Shown: positions 30,119 to 40,340 of the stretch, one piece after another
Numbering within the stretch: the first letter of the stretch is position 1
How the letters are laid out: each line of letters opens with the position of its first letter
Assembly (NCBI RefSeq): GCF_026241155.1
Contig: NZ_JAPFGP010000007.1
Location: 124,001-188,000 of the forward strand
Direction: 5' to 3'
Length of the DNA stretch: 64,000 nucleotides
Source: Paucibacter sp. PLA-PC-4
GTDB taxonomy: Bacteria; Pseudomonadota; Gammaproteobacteria; Burkholderiales; Burkholderiaceae_C
Program-made: the position numbers and the translations under genes
Notes under the pieces: generated by a model
The model's input: only the letters and a program-made list of their open reading frames with translations
The model's database searches: none
What the model was told of the DNA's origin: nothing

Positions 30119-33100
30119 GTGAATCCATCGTCTTCCTCCCCCAGGCCGCCAAGGCCGCAGCAGTCGCCCAAGGCGAATACCGCACGGCCTGCGCCGCCGC
30201 CAGCCAATCCGCTGCCGCCCATCACCTTCCCCGAATCGCTGCCGGTCTCCAGCCGGCGCGAGGACATCGCGCTGGCGCTTGCCGAGCACCAGGTCATCAT
30301 CGTTTGCGGCGAGACCGGCTCGGGCAAGACCACCCAGCTGCCCAAGATCGCGCTGGCGCTGGGCCGCGGCCGGGCCAACACCGGCAAGCTGATCGGCCAC
30401 ACGCAACCGCGCCGTATCGCCGCCTCCAGCGTGGCCAAGCGTATCGCCGAGGAGCTGAAGACACCGCTGGGCGAGATCGTCGGCTACAAGGTGCGCTTTC
30501 AGGACCGGCTGCAGCCTGGTGCCAGCGTCAAGCTGATGACCGATGGGATTTTGCTGGCCGAGACGCAGACTGATCCGCTGCTGAAGGCCTATGACACGCT
30601 CATCATCGACGAGGCCCACGAGCGCTCGCTGAACATCGATTTCCTGCTTGGCTATCTGCGCGAGGTGCTGCCGCGCCGACCTGATCTCAAGGTCATCGTG
30701 ACGTCGGCGACCATCGATGCCGACCGCTTCGCCAAGCATTTCGAGTCTGCCAAGGGCCCGGCGCCGGTGCTGATGGTCTCGGGCCGGCTGTTTCCGGTCG
30801 AGCAGCGCTACCGGCCCTTCGAGGAGAGTCGCGAGTACGACGTCAACAACGCCATCGTCGACGCCGTGGACGAGCTCTGGCGAGGGATGCCAAGCAGCGG
30901 CATCGCCGCTGCGGGCGGCGGCGATGTCTTGGTCTTCCTGCCGGGCGAGCGCGAGATCCGCGAGGCCGCCGAGGCGCTGCGTAGGCACCATCCGCCCGGC
31001 GTCGAGGTGCTGCCGCTGTTTGCGCGGCTGTCGCAGCAGGAGCAAGACAAGGTCTTTGAGCCGCACGGCCAGCGCCGCATCGTGCTGGCGACCAATGTGG
31101 CCGAGACCTCGCTGACGGTGCCGGGCATCCGCTATGTGATCGACCCGGGCCTCTCCCGGGTCAAGCGCTACAGCTACCGAAACAAGGTCGAGCAGCTGCA
31201 GATCGAGCCGATCAGCCAGTCCAGCGCCAACCAGCGCGCCGGCCGCTGCGGCCGTGTCTCCAACGGCATCTGCATTCGCCTGTACGACGAGAAGGACTTC
31301 CTCGCCCGGCCCAGGTTTACCGATCCGGAAATTCTGCGAAGTTCGCTGGCCGGCGTGATCCTGCGCATGAAGGCCTTGCATCTGGGTCAGGTCGACGAGT
31401 TCCCATTCATCGAGCCGCCGCCGCGCAAGGCCGTGGCCGATGGCTACCAGCTGCTGGGCGAGCTGGGCGCGGTCGATGATTTGAACGAGCTGACGCCGAT
31501 GGGCTGGGAGCTGGCCAAGCTGCCTCTGGACCCGCGGGTCGGCCGGATGATTCTGGAGGCCAGGAACCGCGAGGCGCTCAACGAGGTCCTGATCATTGCC
31601 AGCGCGCTCAGCGGCCAGGACGTGCGCGACCGGCCGATGGAGGCGCAACAGGCGGCCGACGAGCGGCACAAGAAGTTCGATGACGAGAAGTCGGAGTTCC
31701 TGGGCTACTTGAAGCTGTGGAAATGGTTGGAAGAGAGCAAGGGCGGCTCGGGAGAGCACAAGCTCAGCCACCGCCGCTACGAAGCGCTGCTGCGCGAGAA
31801 CTTCGTCAGCCCGCGCCGGGTGCGTGAATGGCGCGACATCTATTCGCAGCTGCACACCGTGGTCGCCGAACATGGCTGGCGCATGAACGCCAGCCCGGCC
31901 ACCTACGAACAGGTGCATCTGTCGATGCTGGCCGGCCTCTTGGGCAATATCGGCCTCAAAAGCGACGAGGACGAGTGGTATCTGGGTGCGCGCGGCATCA
32001 AGTTCTGGCGCCACCCCGGTGCACATCTGAGCAAAAAGCCGGGCCGCTGGATCGTCGCGGCAGAGTTGGTGGACACGACGCGGCTGTTCGGCCGAGGCAT
32101 TGCCGCGATCGAGCCGCAGTGGCTGCCGTCCATCGCCGGCCATCTGATCAAGACCCAGCTGATGGAGCCGCACTGGGAGAAGAAGGCGGCCGAGGTGATT
32201 GCGCTGGAGCGTGCGACGCTGTACGGCATCGTCATCTACAGCAACCGGCGCGTGAACTTTGGCAAGGTCGATGCGGCCGCCGCGCGCGAGATCTTCATCC
32301 GCGAGGCCCTGGTCAACGGTGAATGGGAGACGCGTCTTCCCTTTCTGGCCCATAACCACAAGCAGATCGCCAAGGTCGAGGAGTTGGAGCACAAGTCACG
32401 GCGCCAGGATGTGCTGGTCGATGACGAGCTGATCTACGCCTTCTACGACGCTCAGCTGCCGGCCGAGGTGTGCTCGGGCGCAACGCTGGAGCGCTGGTAC
32501 CGCCACGAGTCCAAGGCCAACCCCAAGCTGCTGCACCTCAGCCGTGAGGAGCTGATGCGTCACGAGGCGGCAGGCATCACCGGCAGCGCTTTCCCAAAGA
32601 CCATCCGCCTGGGCGGGGTCGACTGCGCCGCAACTTATTTGCATGAACCCGGCGATGCCCGCGACGGGCTGACCGTCACCGTGCCGATCTACGCGCTGAA
32701 CCAGGTCAATGAGGAGCGCTGCGAATGGCTGGTGCCCGGCATGCTGGGCGCCAAGGTCACGGCCTTGCTGAAAAGCCTGCACCAGCGGCCGCGCTCGCGC
32801 CTGGTGCCGCTGCCGGACTTCGTCGCCGAGTTCATCGAGCTCAACCCCTTTGCTCAGGGCAGCCTGGTCGAGGTGCTTCTGAAGGCTGTCAAGGAACGCA
32901 GCCAGATCGCGGTGCAGCGCAACGACTTCAAGCTCGAACAGCTGCAAGCCCATCTGTTCATGAACTTCCGCATCGTCGACGAGCATGGCCGTCAGCTGGG
33001 CCAGGGCCGCAATCTGGCGGCGCTGAAGGCCGAGCTGGGCGGTCAGGCGCGCAGTGCCTTCCAGGCCCTGGCGGCGCTGAAGTTGCCGGCCGCGCCCGCC

Positions 33101-34021
33101 GCGGAGCCGCCACCGGTCGCTCCCGGTGGGCTGCGGGCGGAGATCGTCAAGCCAGCGTCGGTGCGCGAGGCGAGCAAGAGCCATACCGGCTGGACTTTCG
33201 GCGAACTGCCCGAGCTGATGGAAGTCAAGCGCGGCGCCCAGACCTTGATCGGCTTCCCCGCGCTGATTGACCGGACCAGCCATGTCGAGATCGAGGTGTT
33301 CGACGAGCCCGATGTCGCCGCCGCCAAGCACCGTCTGGGTCTTCGCCGCCTGGTGGCGCTGCAGCTCAAGGAGCCGCTGAAGTATCTGGAGAAGAACATT
33401 CCGGATCTGCAGAAGATGTCGGTGCTGTTCATGAGCCTGGGTACGGCCGAAGAGCTGCGCGATCAGATCATCGGCGTTGCTCTGGACCGTGCCTTCCTGG
33501 CCGATCCGTTGCCGGCCGACGAGTTCGCTTTTAGGTCCCGCATCGAAGAGGGCCGCGCGCGGCTTAATTTGATCGCGCAGGAGGTGGCGCGCCAGACCGG
33601 GGTCGTGCTCATCGAGCTGGCCGCCGCCAGCCGCAAGCTCAAGGATGCGCGTGCGCCCAAGGACGTGGTCGAGGACATCACGGCCCAGCTGCAGCGCCTG
33701 TGCCCGAAGCACTTGGTCACCGCCACGCCCTGGGCCCAACTGCAGCATCTGCCGCGCTATCTGAAGGCCATCACCGCGCGGCTGGACAAGCTGCGCGCCG
33801 ACCCGGCGCGCGACGCCAAGCTGCTGGCCGAACTCAAGCCGCTGGAGCAGCGTTTTCTGCGTCGCCTTGCCGAGCTCAAGGGCACGACGGACGCCCGGCT
33901 GGTGGATTTCCGATGGCAGCTCGAGGAGCTGCGCGTCAGCCTGTTCGCGCAGGAGCTGCGCACGCCGCAGCCCGTCAGCGTCAAGCGACTGGACAAAGTC
34001 TGGGCCCAGCTGAGCGCTTGA
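30119..34021 (+). CDS. hrpA: ATP-dependent RNA helicase HrpA
   Basis: A DEAH-box RNA helicase. The core has VCGETGSGKTTQLPKIAL (motif I), TQPRRIAA (Ia), LIIDEAHERSLN (II), VTSATID (III), TNVAETSLTVPGI (V) and QRAGRCGR (VI). A large C-terminal region includes the domain typical of HrpA. Two GTG starts are possible. I chose 30119 because it gives 1300 residues, the length I recall for E. coli HrpA, and because the 22 codons from 30053 have atypical codon use. Neither has a clear ribosome binding site. In E. coli HrpA rescues stalled or collided ribosomes. Confidence 0.94.
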   Translation: MNPSSSSPRPPRPQQSPKANTARPAPPPANPLPPITFPESLPVSSRREDIALALAEHQVIIVCGETGSGKTTQLPKIALALGRGRANTGKLIGHTQPRRIAASSVAKRIAEELKTPLGEIVGYKVRFQDRLQPGASVKLMTDGILLAETQTDPLLKAYDTLIIDEAHERSLNIDFLLGYLREVLPRRPDLKVIVTSATIDADRFAKHFESAKGPAPVLMVSGRLFPVEQRYRPFEESREYDVNNAIVDAVDELWRGMPSSGIAAAGGGDVLVFLPGEREIREAAEALRRHHPPGVEVLPLFARLSQQEQDKVFEPHGQRRIVLATNVAETSLTVPGIRYVIDPGLSRVKRYSYRNKVEQLQIEPISQSSANQRAGRCGRVSNGICIRLYDEKDFLARPRFTDPEILRSSLAGVILRMKALHLGQVDEFPFIEPPPRKAVADGYQLLGELGAVDDLNELTPMGWELAKLPLDPRVGRMILEARNREALNEVLIIASALSGQDVRDRPMEAQQAADERHKKFDDEKSEFLGYLKLWKWLEESKGGSGEHKLSHRRYEALLRENFVSPRRVREWRDIYSQLHTVVAEHGWRMNASPATYEQVHLSMLAGLLGNIGLKSDEDEWYLGARGIKFWRHPGAHLSKKPGRWIVAAELVDTTRLFGRGIAAIEPQWLPSIAGHLIKTQLMEPHWEKKAAEVIALERATLYGIVIYSNRRVNFGKVDAAAAREIFIREALVNGEWETRLPFLAHNHKQIAKVEELEHKSRRQDVLVDDELIYAFYDAQLPAEVCSGATLERWYRHESKANPKLLHLSREELMRHEAAGITGSAFPKTIRLGGVDCAATYLHEPGDARDGLTVTVPIYALNQVNEERCEWLVPGMLGAKVTALLKSLHQRPRSRLVPLPDFVAEFIELNPFAQGSLVEVLLKAVKERSQIAVQRNDFKLEQLQAHLFMNFRIVDEHGRQLGQGRNLAALKAELGGQARSAFQALAALKLPAAPAAEPPPVAPGGLRAEIVKPASVREASKSHTGWTFGELPELMEVKRGAQTLIGFPALIDRTSHVEIEVFDEPDVAAAKHRLGLRRLVALQLKEPLKYLEKNIPDLQKMSVLFMSLGTAEELRDQIIGVALDRAFLADPLPADEFAFRSRIEEGRARLNLIAQEVARQTGVVLIELAAASRKLKDARAPKDVVEDITAQLQRLCPKHLVTATPWAQLQHLPRYLKAITARLDKLRADPARDAKLLAELKPLEQRFLRRLAELKGTTDARLVDFRWQLEELRVSLFAQELRTPQPVSVKRLDKVWAQLSA

Positions 34022-34137
34022 GTTGTCGCGCCCGCGCCGAATGCCCCGTGAATGGAGGCCTTATTGCCGCATCGCCGGGCGCACAATCTGGGTCAAATCA
34101 CACTTTGTTTCATCAAACTCCAAGGTCCGCACGTATC

Positions 34138-36018
34138 GTGCCGAATGCTGAACCGACTGCCAGCCCGCCCGACGCTGGCGCCAAGACCGCCGCCGCTGTG
34201 CGGCGCTTTGGTCGTTTTGAACTCCGCGCGCTGCTGAACAAGAGCACGCGCAGCATGCTGTGGCTGGTGCTGGACACCCGCAGCCAGCAGGAGATGTTGA
34301 TCTGCATGCCGCGGCTGGCGCCCAACAGCCCTGAGGCGCTGGCCCACTGGCTGAAGACCGCCAATGCCGGTGCCCGCATCCAGCACCCGAATCTGGCCCA
34401 TGTGGTCGAGGTCGGCCAGGTCGAGCATTGGCCTTTCATCGCCTACGACCGCGCGCTGGGCGAGACCCTGGATGAGCGGCTGGCGCGCCAGAACGCGCCG
34501 CTGCCGCTGGATGTGGCGGCCTGGACTTGCCAGTACCTCGAAGGTCTGGCGTTCGCCCATGAGGCCGGCCATGCTCACCGCGATGTGCAGGCCTCGACGA
34601 TGCTGATCGACAGTCTGGGCCATGTGCGGGTGCTGGGCCTGGAAGTGGCGCAGGAGGTGTTTCCGGCCACTGTGGACTTCAATACCGTGACGCGTCGCGC
34701 GGTGCGCGAGGCGGCCCAGGATGATGTGCTGTGCGTCGGCTTGCTGATGCACCGCATGTTGACCGCTCGGCCGGTGCTCGACGAGAGCGATCTGCTGCTG
34801 GTGATGCAGCGCATGCAGCCGCAAGGCCATGAATTGCTACGCCTGGGCTGGGAGACGCCGCACCCGATTGCCGAGCCGCTGCGCGCCATCGTCAACCGCG
34901 CCACTGACCGCCAGACCGGCCACCGCTACCACCTTGCGCGTAGCTTCTGGCGCGCGCTGGAGGGCTGGCGCAGCGCCGCCAATGACCAGGGTGGCGCGAT
35001 CGCGCAGCTGATGGACAAGCTGCAGCGCGTTGGCCACCTGCCCATCGCCTCGCTGCGCCTGCAGCGCATCGCCCAATCGTCCAGCATGGAAGGCCAGCAC
35101 GCCAGCGAGCTCTCAGGACTGGTGCTACAAGACATGGCGCTGAGCCTGGAGATGCTGCGGCGTGTCAATAACGCGCTGAAGCAGCAAGGCATCGCGGCCG
35201 GCGGCGGAGCCATCCTGAATATGCAGCGCGCCATCGCGATGCTGGGCTTGAACGGTGTGCAACAGGCGGCCCGCGCGCTCAAGCCCTGGCCGGGCCCACT
35301 GTCCGAAACCAATGCCGAGACCTTGCGCAGCCTGATGAAGCGGGTGCAGCGCGCCGGTCAGGTGGCGCAGGCGCTGCGTCCGGCCGGCTACGACGCCGAG
35401 GTGGTCTATCTGATCACCGTGATGCAGAACCTCGGCCGCCTGCTGCTGCAGTATCACTTTCCCGACGACGCCCAGCAGATCCGCCAGTTGATGCGCCCGT
35501 CCGAGCCGACCGCCGACAACCCCAAGCCGGTTGGCATGAGCGAGCAGTCCGCCGCCTATGCGGTGCTGGGCTGCGATCTCGAAGCGCTCGGCACGGCGGT
35601 GGCGCGCTACTGGAGCCTGGGCGACGAGCTGCTGTACATGATGCGACGCCAGTCCATGGAGGCGCCGGTGCGTGGCGGCGGCAGCGATGCCGAACTGCTG
35701 CGCCTGACCTGCAGCCTGGCCAATGAAATCGTCGATGCGCTGGCCCTGCCCGAAGAGAAGCGCCAGGCCGGGGTCGAGACGGCCACGCGGCGCTATGCGC
35801 GGGCGCTGGGCCTTGGATTGCGCGAGGTCTACGAGGCGCTTAATCCGGCCGCGGCCGTCACTGCCCCCGCGACAGCCCACGCCGAATACCCCGACCATGC
35901 CGACCACGGCGCACCGGTCGCGGCGCGGCCTCAAGCCTCGCCACTTCGCTCGCGCCTTAGGGACAAGACCGAGAGCGAAGATCCGGTCGCCCAGCCGCCC
36001 GTCGAGCCGAGCGGCTGA
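34138..36018 (+). CDS. HDOD protein with degenerate Ser/Thr kinase domain (pseudokinase)
   Basis: A 626-residue protein from GTG 34138 (VPNAEP). The N-terminal part (about 22-270) is kinase-like but has lost key residues. The Gly loop reads LLNKSTRSMLW, the beta-3 Lys site reads EMLICMPRL, the catalytic loop AHRDVQASTMLID lacks the metal-binding Asn, and the DFG site reads LGLEV. The HDOD domain (about 290-490) has LPIASLRLQRIAQSS, ELSGLVLQDMALSLEMLRRVNNAL and VYLITVMQNLGRLLLQYHFP. Its active-looking paralogue follows after 37 bp. It may act as a scaffold or partner of that kinase; this is inference. Confidence 0.82.
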   Translation: MPNAEPTASPPDAGAKTAAAVRRFGRFELRALLNKSTRSMLWLVLDTRSQQEMLICMPRLAPNSPEALAHWLKTANAGARIQHPNLAHVVEVGQVEHWPFIAYDRALGETLDERLARQNAPLPLDVAAWTCQYLEGLAFAHEAGHAHRDVQASTMLIDSLGHVRVLGLEVAQEVFPATVDFNTVTRRAVREAAQDDVLCVGLLMHRMLTARPVLDESDLLLVMQRMQPQGHELLRLGWETPHPIAEPLRAIVNRATDRQTGHRYHLARSFWRALEGWRSAANDQGGAIAQLMDKLQRVGHLPIASLRLQRIAQSSSMEGQHASELSGLVLQDMALSLEMLRRVNNALKQQGIAAGGGAILNMQRAIAMLGLNGVQQAARALKPWPGPLSETNAETLRSLMKRVQRAGQVAQALRPAGYDAEVVYLITVMQNLGRLLLQYHFPDDAQQIRQLMRPSEPTADNPKPVGMSEQSAAYAVLGCDLEALGTAVARYWSLGDELLYMMRRQSMEAPVRGGGSDAELLRLTCSLANEIVDALALPEEKRQAGVETATRRYARALGLGLREVYEALNPAAAVTAPATAHAEYPDHADHGAPVAARPQASPLRSRLRDKTESEDPVAQPPVEPSG

Positions 36019-36055
36019 CTCGCCCGCTCGCCACGATTCCTAGAACAAGGTCCCC

Positions 36056-38482
36056 ATGCTCCCCTCCACACCCACCGCACCGCAGATGCCGCCTGCGTTG
36101 GGGCGCTTTCGTCCTTTGCGCCGGCTCGGGCAGGGTGCGCAGGCAACGGTCTGGTTGGCGCATGACCCGCGGCTGGACCGCGAGGTGGCACTGAAGGTCT
36201 TGCTGGCCGGCGCCACGCCGGCCCATGTCGAGGCCTGGCTGCACGAGGCTCGTGCTGTCAGCCGCCTGACCCATCCCAACATCGTGCCGGTGTTCGAGGC
36301 CGATATGCAGGGCGGCCAAGCCTATTTGGTGTTCGAGTATGTGGCCGGCCCGACGCTGAGCGAACGCCTGCGCAGCGGCCCGGCGCTGCGCCCGCGCGAC
36401 GCGGTGGAACTGATGCTGGGCGTGCTCGATGGCCTGCAGGCTGCCCATGGCGCTGGCGTGGTGCACCGCGATCTGAAACCATCCAACATTTTGCTCGACG
36501 CCAAGGGCCGGGCGCGGGTGATGGATTTCGGCATCGCCGCCCGCCTGACGGATGCCGGCAAGCCGCAAGGGATCGTCGGCACGCCCGGGTATATCTCGCC
36601 TGAGGCCGCGCGCGGCGAGGCACCGAGTCCGCAGATGGATGTGTTCGCGGCGGCGGTGATGCTGGGCGAGCTGCTGTCGGGCCAGCGCCTGAACGCCGAC
36701 CCCGATCCCTGGCGCGCGGTGCGCCGCGTCATCGAACAAGACCTGGCCCTGCCGCCGGGACTCAATGCCGAGGTCGACGATGCGCTGCGCGCCATCGTGC
36801 TGCGTGGCCTGGCACGCGACGCGACTCGGCGCTGGCCCACGGCCAAGGCCTTTCACGATGCCCTCAACGAATGGCTGCACCCTGCGGTGGCCCCCAGCAG
36901 CGAAGCTGGCGACACGGCGGCGCTGGAGTTCCTGCTGCGCCGCATGCGCCACAAGACCGACTTCCCGGCGATGTCCGATTCGGTTGGCCGCATCCAGCGC
37001 CTGACGCTGTCCGAGAACGAGAGCATCACCAGCCTGTCCAATGAGATTTTGAAGGACGTGGCGCTCACCCACAAGCTGCTGCGTCTGGTCAACACCGCGC
37101 AGTTCAGTCATGCTGGCGGCGGCACCATCTCGACCGTCTCGCGTGCCGCCGCGCTGATCGGCTTTGCCGGCATCCGCAACTTGGCGCTGTCGTTGATTCT
37201 GCTCGAGCGCATGGAGAACAAGGCCCATGCCCAACTCTTGCGCGAGGAGTTTCTGCGCTCGCTGATGGCTGGCTCGCTGGCCCGCGAGTTGTGTTTGGTG
37301 CAGCGCGAGAACGAGGAGAGCTTTCTGGCGGCGATGTTCCAGAATCTGGGCCGTCTGCTGACCGAGTTCTACTTTCCCGAAGAGGCTCAGCAGGTGCGCC
37401 GCATCACGCGGCCCGAGCGCCGCGCCGGTGGCGACACGTCCGGGCCCGCCGCGCCGGTCAGCGAAGCGCTGGCCTCGGCCCAGGTGCTTGGCCTGAGCTA
37501 TGAGCAGCTGGGCCTGGGGGTGGCCAAGCAATGGGGGCTGCCCGAGAGCCTGCAGCGCAGCATGCGCCGCCCCGATGGCGATGTGCCGACGCGGCTGCAG
37601 GACAACCCGGCAGAGCGCCAACGCTGGCTGGCACGGGCCGCCAACGAGATGTCCGATGTGATTTTGCAGACCGAGCCTGCCGAGACCCATGCCAAGCTCA
37701 AGGCGATGGCGCAGCGGTACTCGCGCGCGCTAGGCGTGCCGGCCGAAACCTTTGATGCAGCCGCCGATCAGGCCCGTCAGCGCCTGGCCCAGCTGGCCCA
37801 GGCCATGGGCATCAGCCTGGCCAAAAACTCACCGGCCCAGCGTCTGCTGGCGCCGCTGACCCCCACCGTCGATGACAGTCTGTCGCCGCACGAGTTGCAT
37901 GCGACCTTGCTGGCTGATCCGACCCTGCAGCGTAGCGAGGCCGAGGTCTCGCGCGAGCAGGCCAGCGAGACCTTGGCCGCCGGCATCCAGGACATCACCA
38001 ATGCGATGGTCGAGAACTTCAAGCTCAACGAGGTCCTGCGCATGATTTTGGAGACCATCTACCGCAGCCTCGGCTTTCGGCGCGTGGTGTTCTGCCTGCG
38101 TGACCCGAAGACCGAAACCCTGACCGGTCGCTTCGGTCTGGGTGAGGGAGTCGAGGCGGTGGCGCCGCTGTTTCGCGTGCCGCTGCGCAGCACGCCCGGA
38201 GTCGCGGCCGATCTCTTCTCTGCGGTCTGCCAGAAGGGCGTCGACACCTTGATCGCCGATGCCTCGGTGCCCAAGATCGCCGAGCGCTTGCCGGCCTGGT
38301 TCCTCGGCGCGCCGAAAGCGGCCAGCTTTCTGATACTGCCGATGGCGGTCAAGGGTGCGCCGTTCGCGATGATCTATGCCGACAAGGCCCTGCCCGGTGG
38401 CATCGATCTTGGCGAGAAGGAGCTGTCGCTGCTGCGCACGTTGCGCAACCAGGCCGTGATGGCCTTCAAGCAGGCCAGCTGA
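36056..38482 (+). CDS. Ser/Thr protein kinase with HDOD and GAF domains
   Basis: An 808-residue protein. The kinase domain (about 15-280) is intact: RRLGQGAQATVW (Gly loop), REVALKVLL (Lys), VVHRDLKPSNILLD (catalytic loop), VMDFGIAARL (DFG) and GTPGYISPEAA. The HDOD domain (about 300-480) has RIQRLTLSENESITSLSNEILKD and AAMFQNLGRLLTEFYFP. The C-terminal 180 residues form a GAF-like sensor (IYRSLGFRRVVFCLRD, FLILPMAVKGAPFAMIYADK). AAGG lies 6 nt before the ATG. Such multidomain HDOD proteins occur in signalling for motility or stress; the target is unknown. No membrane anchor is seen. Confidence 0.87.
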   Translation: MLPSTPTAPQMPPALGRFRPLRRLGQGAQATVWLAHDPRLDREVALKVLLAGATPAHVEAWLHEARAVSRLTHPNIVPVFEADMQGGQAYLVFEYVAGPTLSERLRSGPALRPRDAVELMLGVLDGLQAAHGAGVVHRDLKPSNILLDAKGRARVMDFGIAARLTDAGKPQGIVGTPGYISPEAARGEAPSPQMDVFAAAVMLGELLSGQRLNADPDPWRAVRRVIEQDLALPPGLNAEVDDALRAIVLRGLARDATRRWPTAKAFHDALNEWLHPAVAPSSEAGDTAALEFLLRRMRHKTDFPAMSDSVGRIQRLTLSENESITSLSNEILKDVALTHKLLRLVNTAQFSHAGGGTISTVSRAAALIGFAGIRNLALSLILLERMENKAHAQLLREEFLRSLMAGSLARELCLVQRENEESFLAAMFQNLGRLLTEFYFPEEAQQVRRITRPERRAGGDTSGPAAPVSEALASAQVLGLSYEQLGLGVAKQWGLPESLQRSMRRPDGDVPTRLQDNPAERQRWLARAANEMSDVILQTEPAETHAKLKAMAQRYSRALGVPAETFDAAADQARQRLAQLAQAMGISLAKNSPAQRLLAPLTPTVDDSLSPHELHATLLADPTLQRSEAEVSREQASETLAAGIQDITNAMVENFKLNEVLRMILETIYRSLGFRRVVFCLRDPKTETLTGRFGLGEGVEAVAPLFRVPLRSTPGVAADLFSAVCQKGVDTLIADASVPKIAERLPAWFLGAPKAASFLILPMAVKGAPFAMIYADKALPGGIDLGEKELSLLRTLRNQAVMAFKQAS

Positions 38483-38491
38483 GCCTGCCCC

Positions 38492-40009
38492 TTAGCTGAA
38501 CACGCTGACCGCAGCGACCAGCTGCTGCGACTGCTGCTGCAGCGAGGTGGCGGCGGCCGAGGCCTCCTCCACCAGCGCGGCATTCTGCTGGGTGGCCTGG
38601 TCCATCTGGGTGATGGCCTGGTGGATCTGCTCGATGCCGGCGGTCTGCTCGACACTGGCGCTGCTGATCTCGCCGACGATGTCGGTGACCCGCTTCACGC
38701 TGGCGACGATCTGCTCCATCGTCGCGCCTGCCTGACCGACCAGGGCGCTGCCGCTGTCGACCTTCTCGACTGAATCGACGATCAGGCCCTTGATCTCCTT
38801 GGCCGCAGCGGCCGAGCGCTGGGCCAGGCCGCGCACCTCGGAAGCGACTACCGCGAACCCGCGGCCCTGCTCGCCGGCCCGCGCCGCTTCCACTGCCGCA
38901 TTCAGCGCCAGGATGTTGGTCTGGAAGGCGATGCCATCGATCACGCCGATGATGTCGACGATCTTCTTCGACGAGCCGCTGATCGAGTTCATGGTCTGCA
39001 CCACCTGGCTGACCACCTCACCGCCCTGCACCGCCACTGCGGAGGCCGACATCGCCAACTGGTTGGCCTGGCGGGCGTTGTCGGCGTTTTGCTTGACCGT
39101 GGCGGTCAGTTCCTCCATCGAGGCCGCAGTCTGTTCCAGCGCACTGGCCTGGGCTTCGGTGCGGCCCGACAGGTCCAGATTGCCGGCTGCGATCTGGCCC
39201 GAGGCAGTGGCGATGGTGTCGGTGGAGTCGCGGATCTGGCGCACCGTGCCGGCCAGGCTTTGCTGCATCTGCTGCATCGCGGCCAGCAGGCTTTGCTGGT
39301 CGCCTGGCCGCAACTGCACCTTGACACCGAGGTCGCCGGCGCCAATGCGGCGCACGATATCGGCCGCGTAGTCGGGCTCGCCGCCTAGTTGGCGGTAGAT
39401 GTTGCCCATCATGCGCCAGCCCAGGCCGCCGACGACCAGCATCAGTACGCCTCCGACCGAGAGCAGCACGGTGGCGCTGCGCCAAAACGCGGTGTCGATA
39501 TCGTCGATGTAGTCGCCAAAGCCGATGATCCAGTCCCAGGGCTCGAATTTGATCACTGCGTAGAGCTTGTCCACGTTGCCCTCAGTGCCAGGCCGGGTGC
39601 CCGGTGCGATGACCGTGCCTATGGTCTGGCCGGCCAGGGCCTTGCGGTAGCGTTCGCCGGCCTCCTTGCCGCCCTTGGCGTCGACGATGCCGATGCGCTT
39701 TGGGTTGGGGTGCACATGGTTGATGTCATCTGAATAGCCGCGCACAAAGAAATAGAGCTCGTCCTTGCGCAAGCTGCTGATGATGCGCTTGCCTTCCTTT
39801 TGGGCATCGGCCTTGGAGATCTCGCCGGCTTTCTCCTGGACGTGCAGCTTTTCCAGGGCTGAGTGTGCCAGCAGCACCAGGGTCGAGAGCTGAGCGGTAC
39901 GCGCCTTCATCATCGACTGCTTCAAGGTGGTCAGCGAGATGGCCGCCAGCAGCACCACGCCAAGAAGTGCGGTGCCACACAGCAGCAGGATTCGTGTATT
40001 GAGCTTCAT
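38492..40009 (-). CDS. Methyl-accepting chemotaxis protein with single Cache domain
   Basis: A 505-residue chemoreceptor. The first membrane helix is [20 protein letters not shown], followed by a periplasmic sCache-type domain with [17 protein letters not shown] and [15 protein letters not shown], a second helix ([17 protein letters not shown]), a HAMP region, and the signalling domain. The hairpin tip is [20 protein letters not shown] and [20 protein letters not shown]. It ends without the CheR-tethering pentapeptide. The ATG at 40009 begins MKLNTRI. A sigma-28 promoter 90 bp upstream ties it to the flagellar regulon. The ligand is unknown; sCache_2 receptors often bind small organic acids. 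Confidence 0.93.
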   Translation of the reverse strand: MKLNTRILLLCGTALLGVVLLAAISLTTLKQSMMKARTAQLSTLVLLAHSALEKLHVQEKAGEISKADAQKEGKRIISSLRKDELYFFVRGYSDDINHVHPNPKRIGIVDAKGGKEAGERYRKALAGQTIGTVIAPGTRPGTEGNVDKLYAVIKFEPWDWIIGFGDYIDDIDTAFWRSATVLLSVGGVLMLVVGGLGWRMMGNIYRQLGGEPDYAADIVRRIGAGDLGVKVQLRPGDQQSLLAAMQQMQQSLAGTVRQIRDSTDTIATASGQIAAGNLDLSGRTEAQASALEQTAASMEELTATVKQNADNARQANQLAMSASAVAVQGGEVVSQVVQTMNSISGSSKKIVDIIGVIDGIAFQTNILALNAAVEAARAGEQGRGFAVVASEVRGLAQRSAAAAKEIKGLIVDSVEKVDSGSALVGQAGATMEQIVASVKRVTDIVGEISSASVEQTAGIEQIHQAITQMDQATQQNAALVEEASAAATSLQQQSQQLVAAVSVFS

Positions 40010-40072
40010 TCGAGACCAGACATCGGCAGACAAGGGCTGGCCGAACGCAGTGCCGTACAGCCATGGGGCGGG

Positions 40073-40090
40073 CACTGCCGGGCGGCAGTG
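40073..40090 (-). other. Hairpin at the 5' end of the chemoreceptor mRNA
   Basis: CACTGCC-GGGC-GGCAGTG: a perfect 7-bp stem with a 4-nt loop, beginning within a few bases of the predicted sigma-28 start site. It would cap the transcript 5' end and could stabilise it. Confidence 0.4.
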
Positions 40091-40098
40091 ATAGCTGT

Positions 40099-40125
40099 TT
40101 ATCGGCGCAATGCGGCCGAGCTTGA
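40099..40125 (-). promoter_or_regulatory. Sigma-28 (FliA) promoter of the chemoreceptor gene
   Basis: On the minus strand TCAAGCTC (40118-40125), 11 bp, GCCGATAA (40099-40106). The FliA consensus is TAAAGTTT-N11-GCCGATAA: the -10 is perfect, the spacing is exact and the -35 matches 5 of 8. Confidence 0.8.
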
Positions 40126-40340
40126 GCTGACGCTTTTTGGGGTGGCACGCGCAATGCCAGGACGGCGGCGCGATGAGGCGGCAAGAGGGGGGTTGACGAG
40201 CCTTACCCCCGGCACTGGTCACAACAGTTAGGGCTGCTTGGTTCCCCATCTGACCCGGTTGGCCGTGCTTCCATGCGAGGAGGCCCGTCACTGAGTATTG
40301 TATGCGATGCGCGTCAGCCTTCTCGGAAGATGGGGTCCGC

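Larger units (their letters stand above)
40010..40340. other. Chemoreceptor leader and promoter region without genes
   Basis: These 331 bp carry no supportable gene. They hold the sigma-28 promoter of the chemoreceptor and a hairpin at the start of its mRNA. The rest, toward the SirB2-like gene stop at 40341, shows no clear terminator. Confidence 0.6.

Noticed and set aside
29774-32392. Long minus-strand open frame (872 codons) across hrpA
   Set aside because: It lies antisense to hrpA, whose helicase motifs are clear, and its protein has no recognisable domain; GC-rich codon bias produces such shadows.
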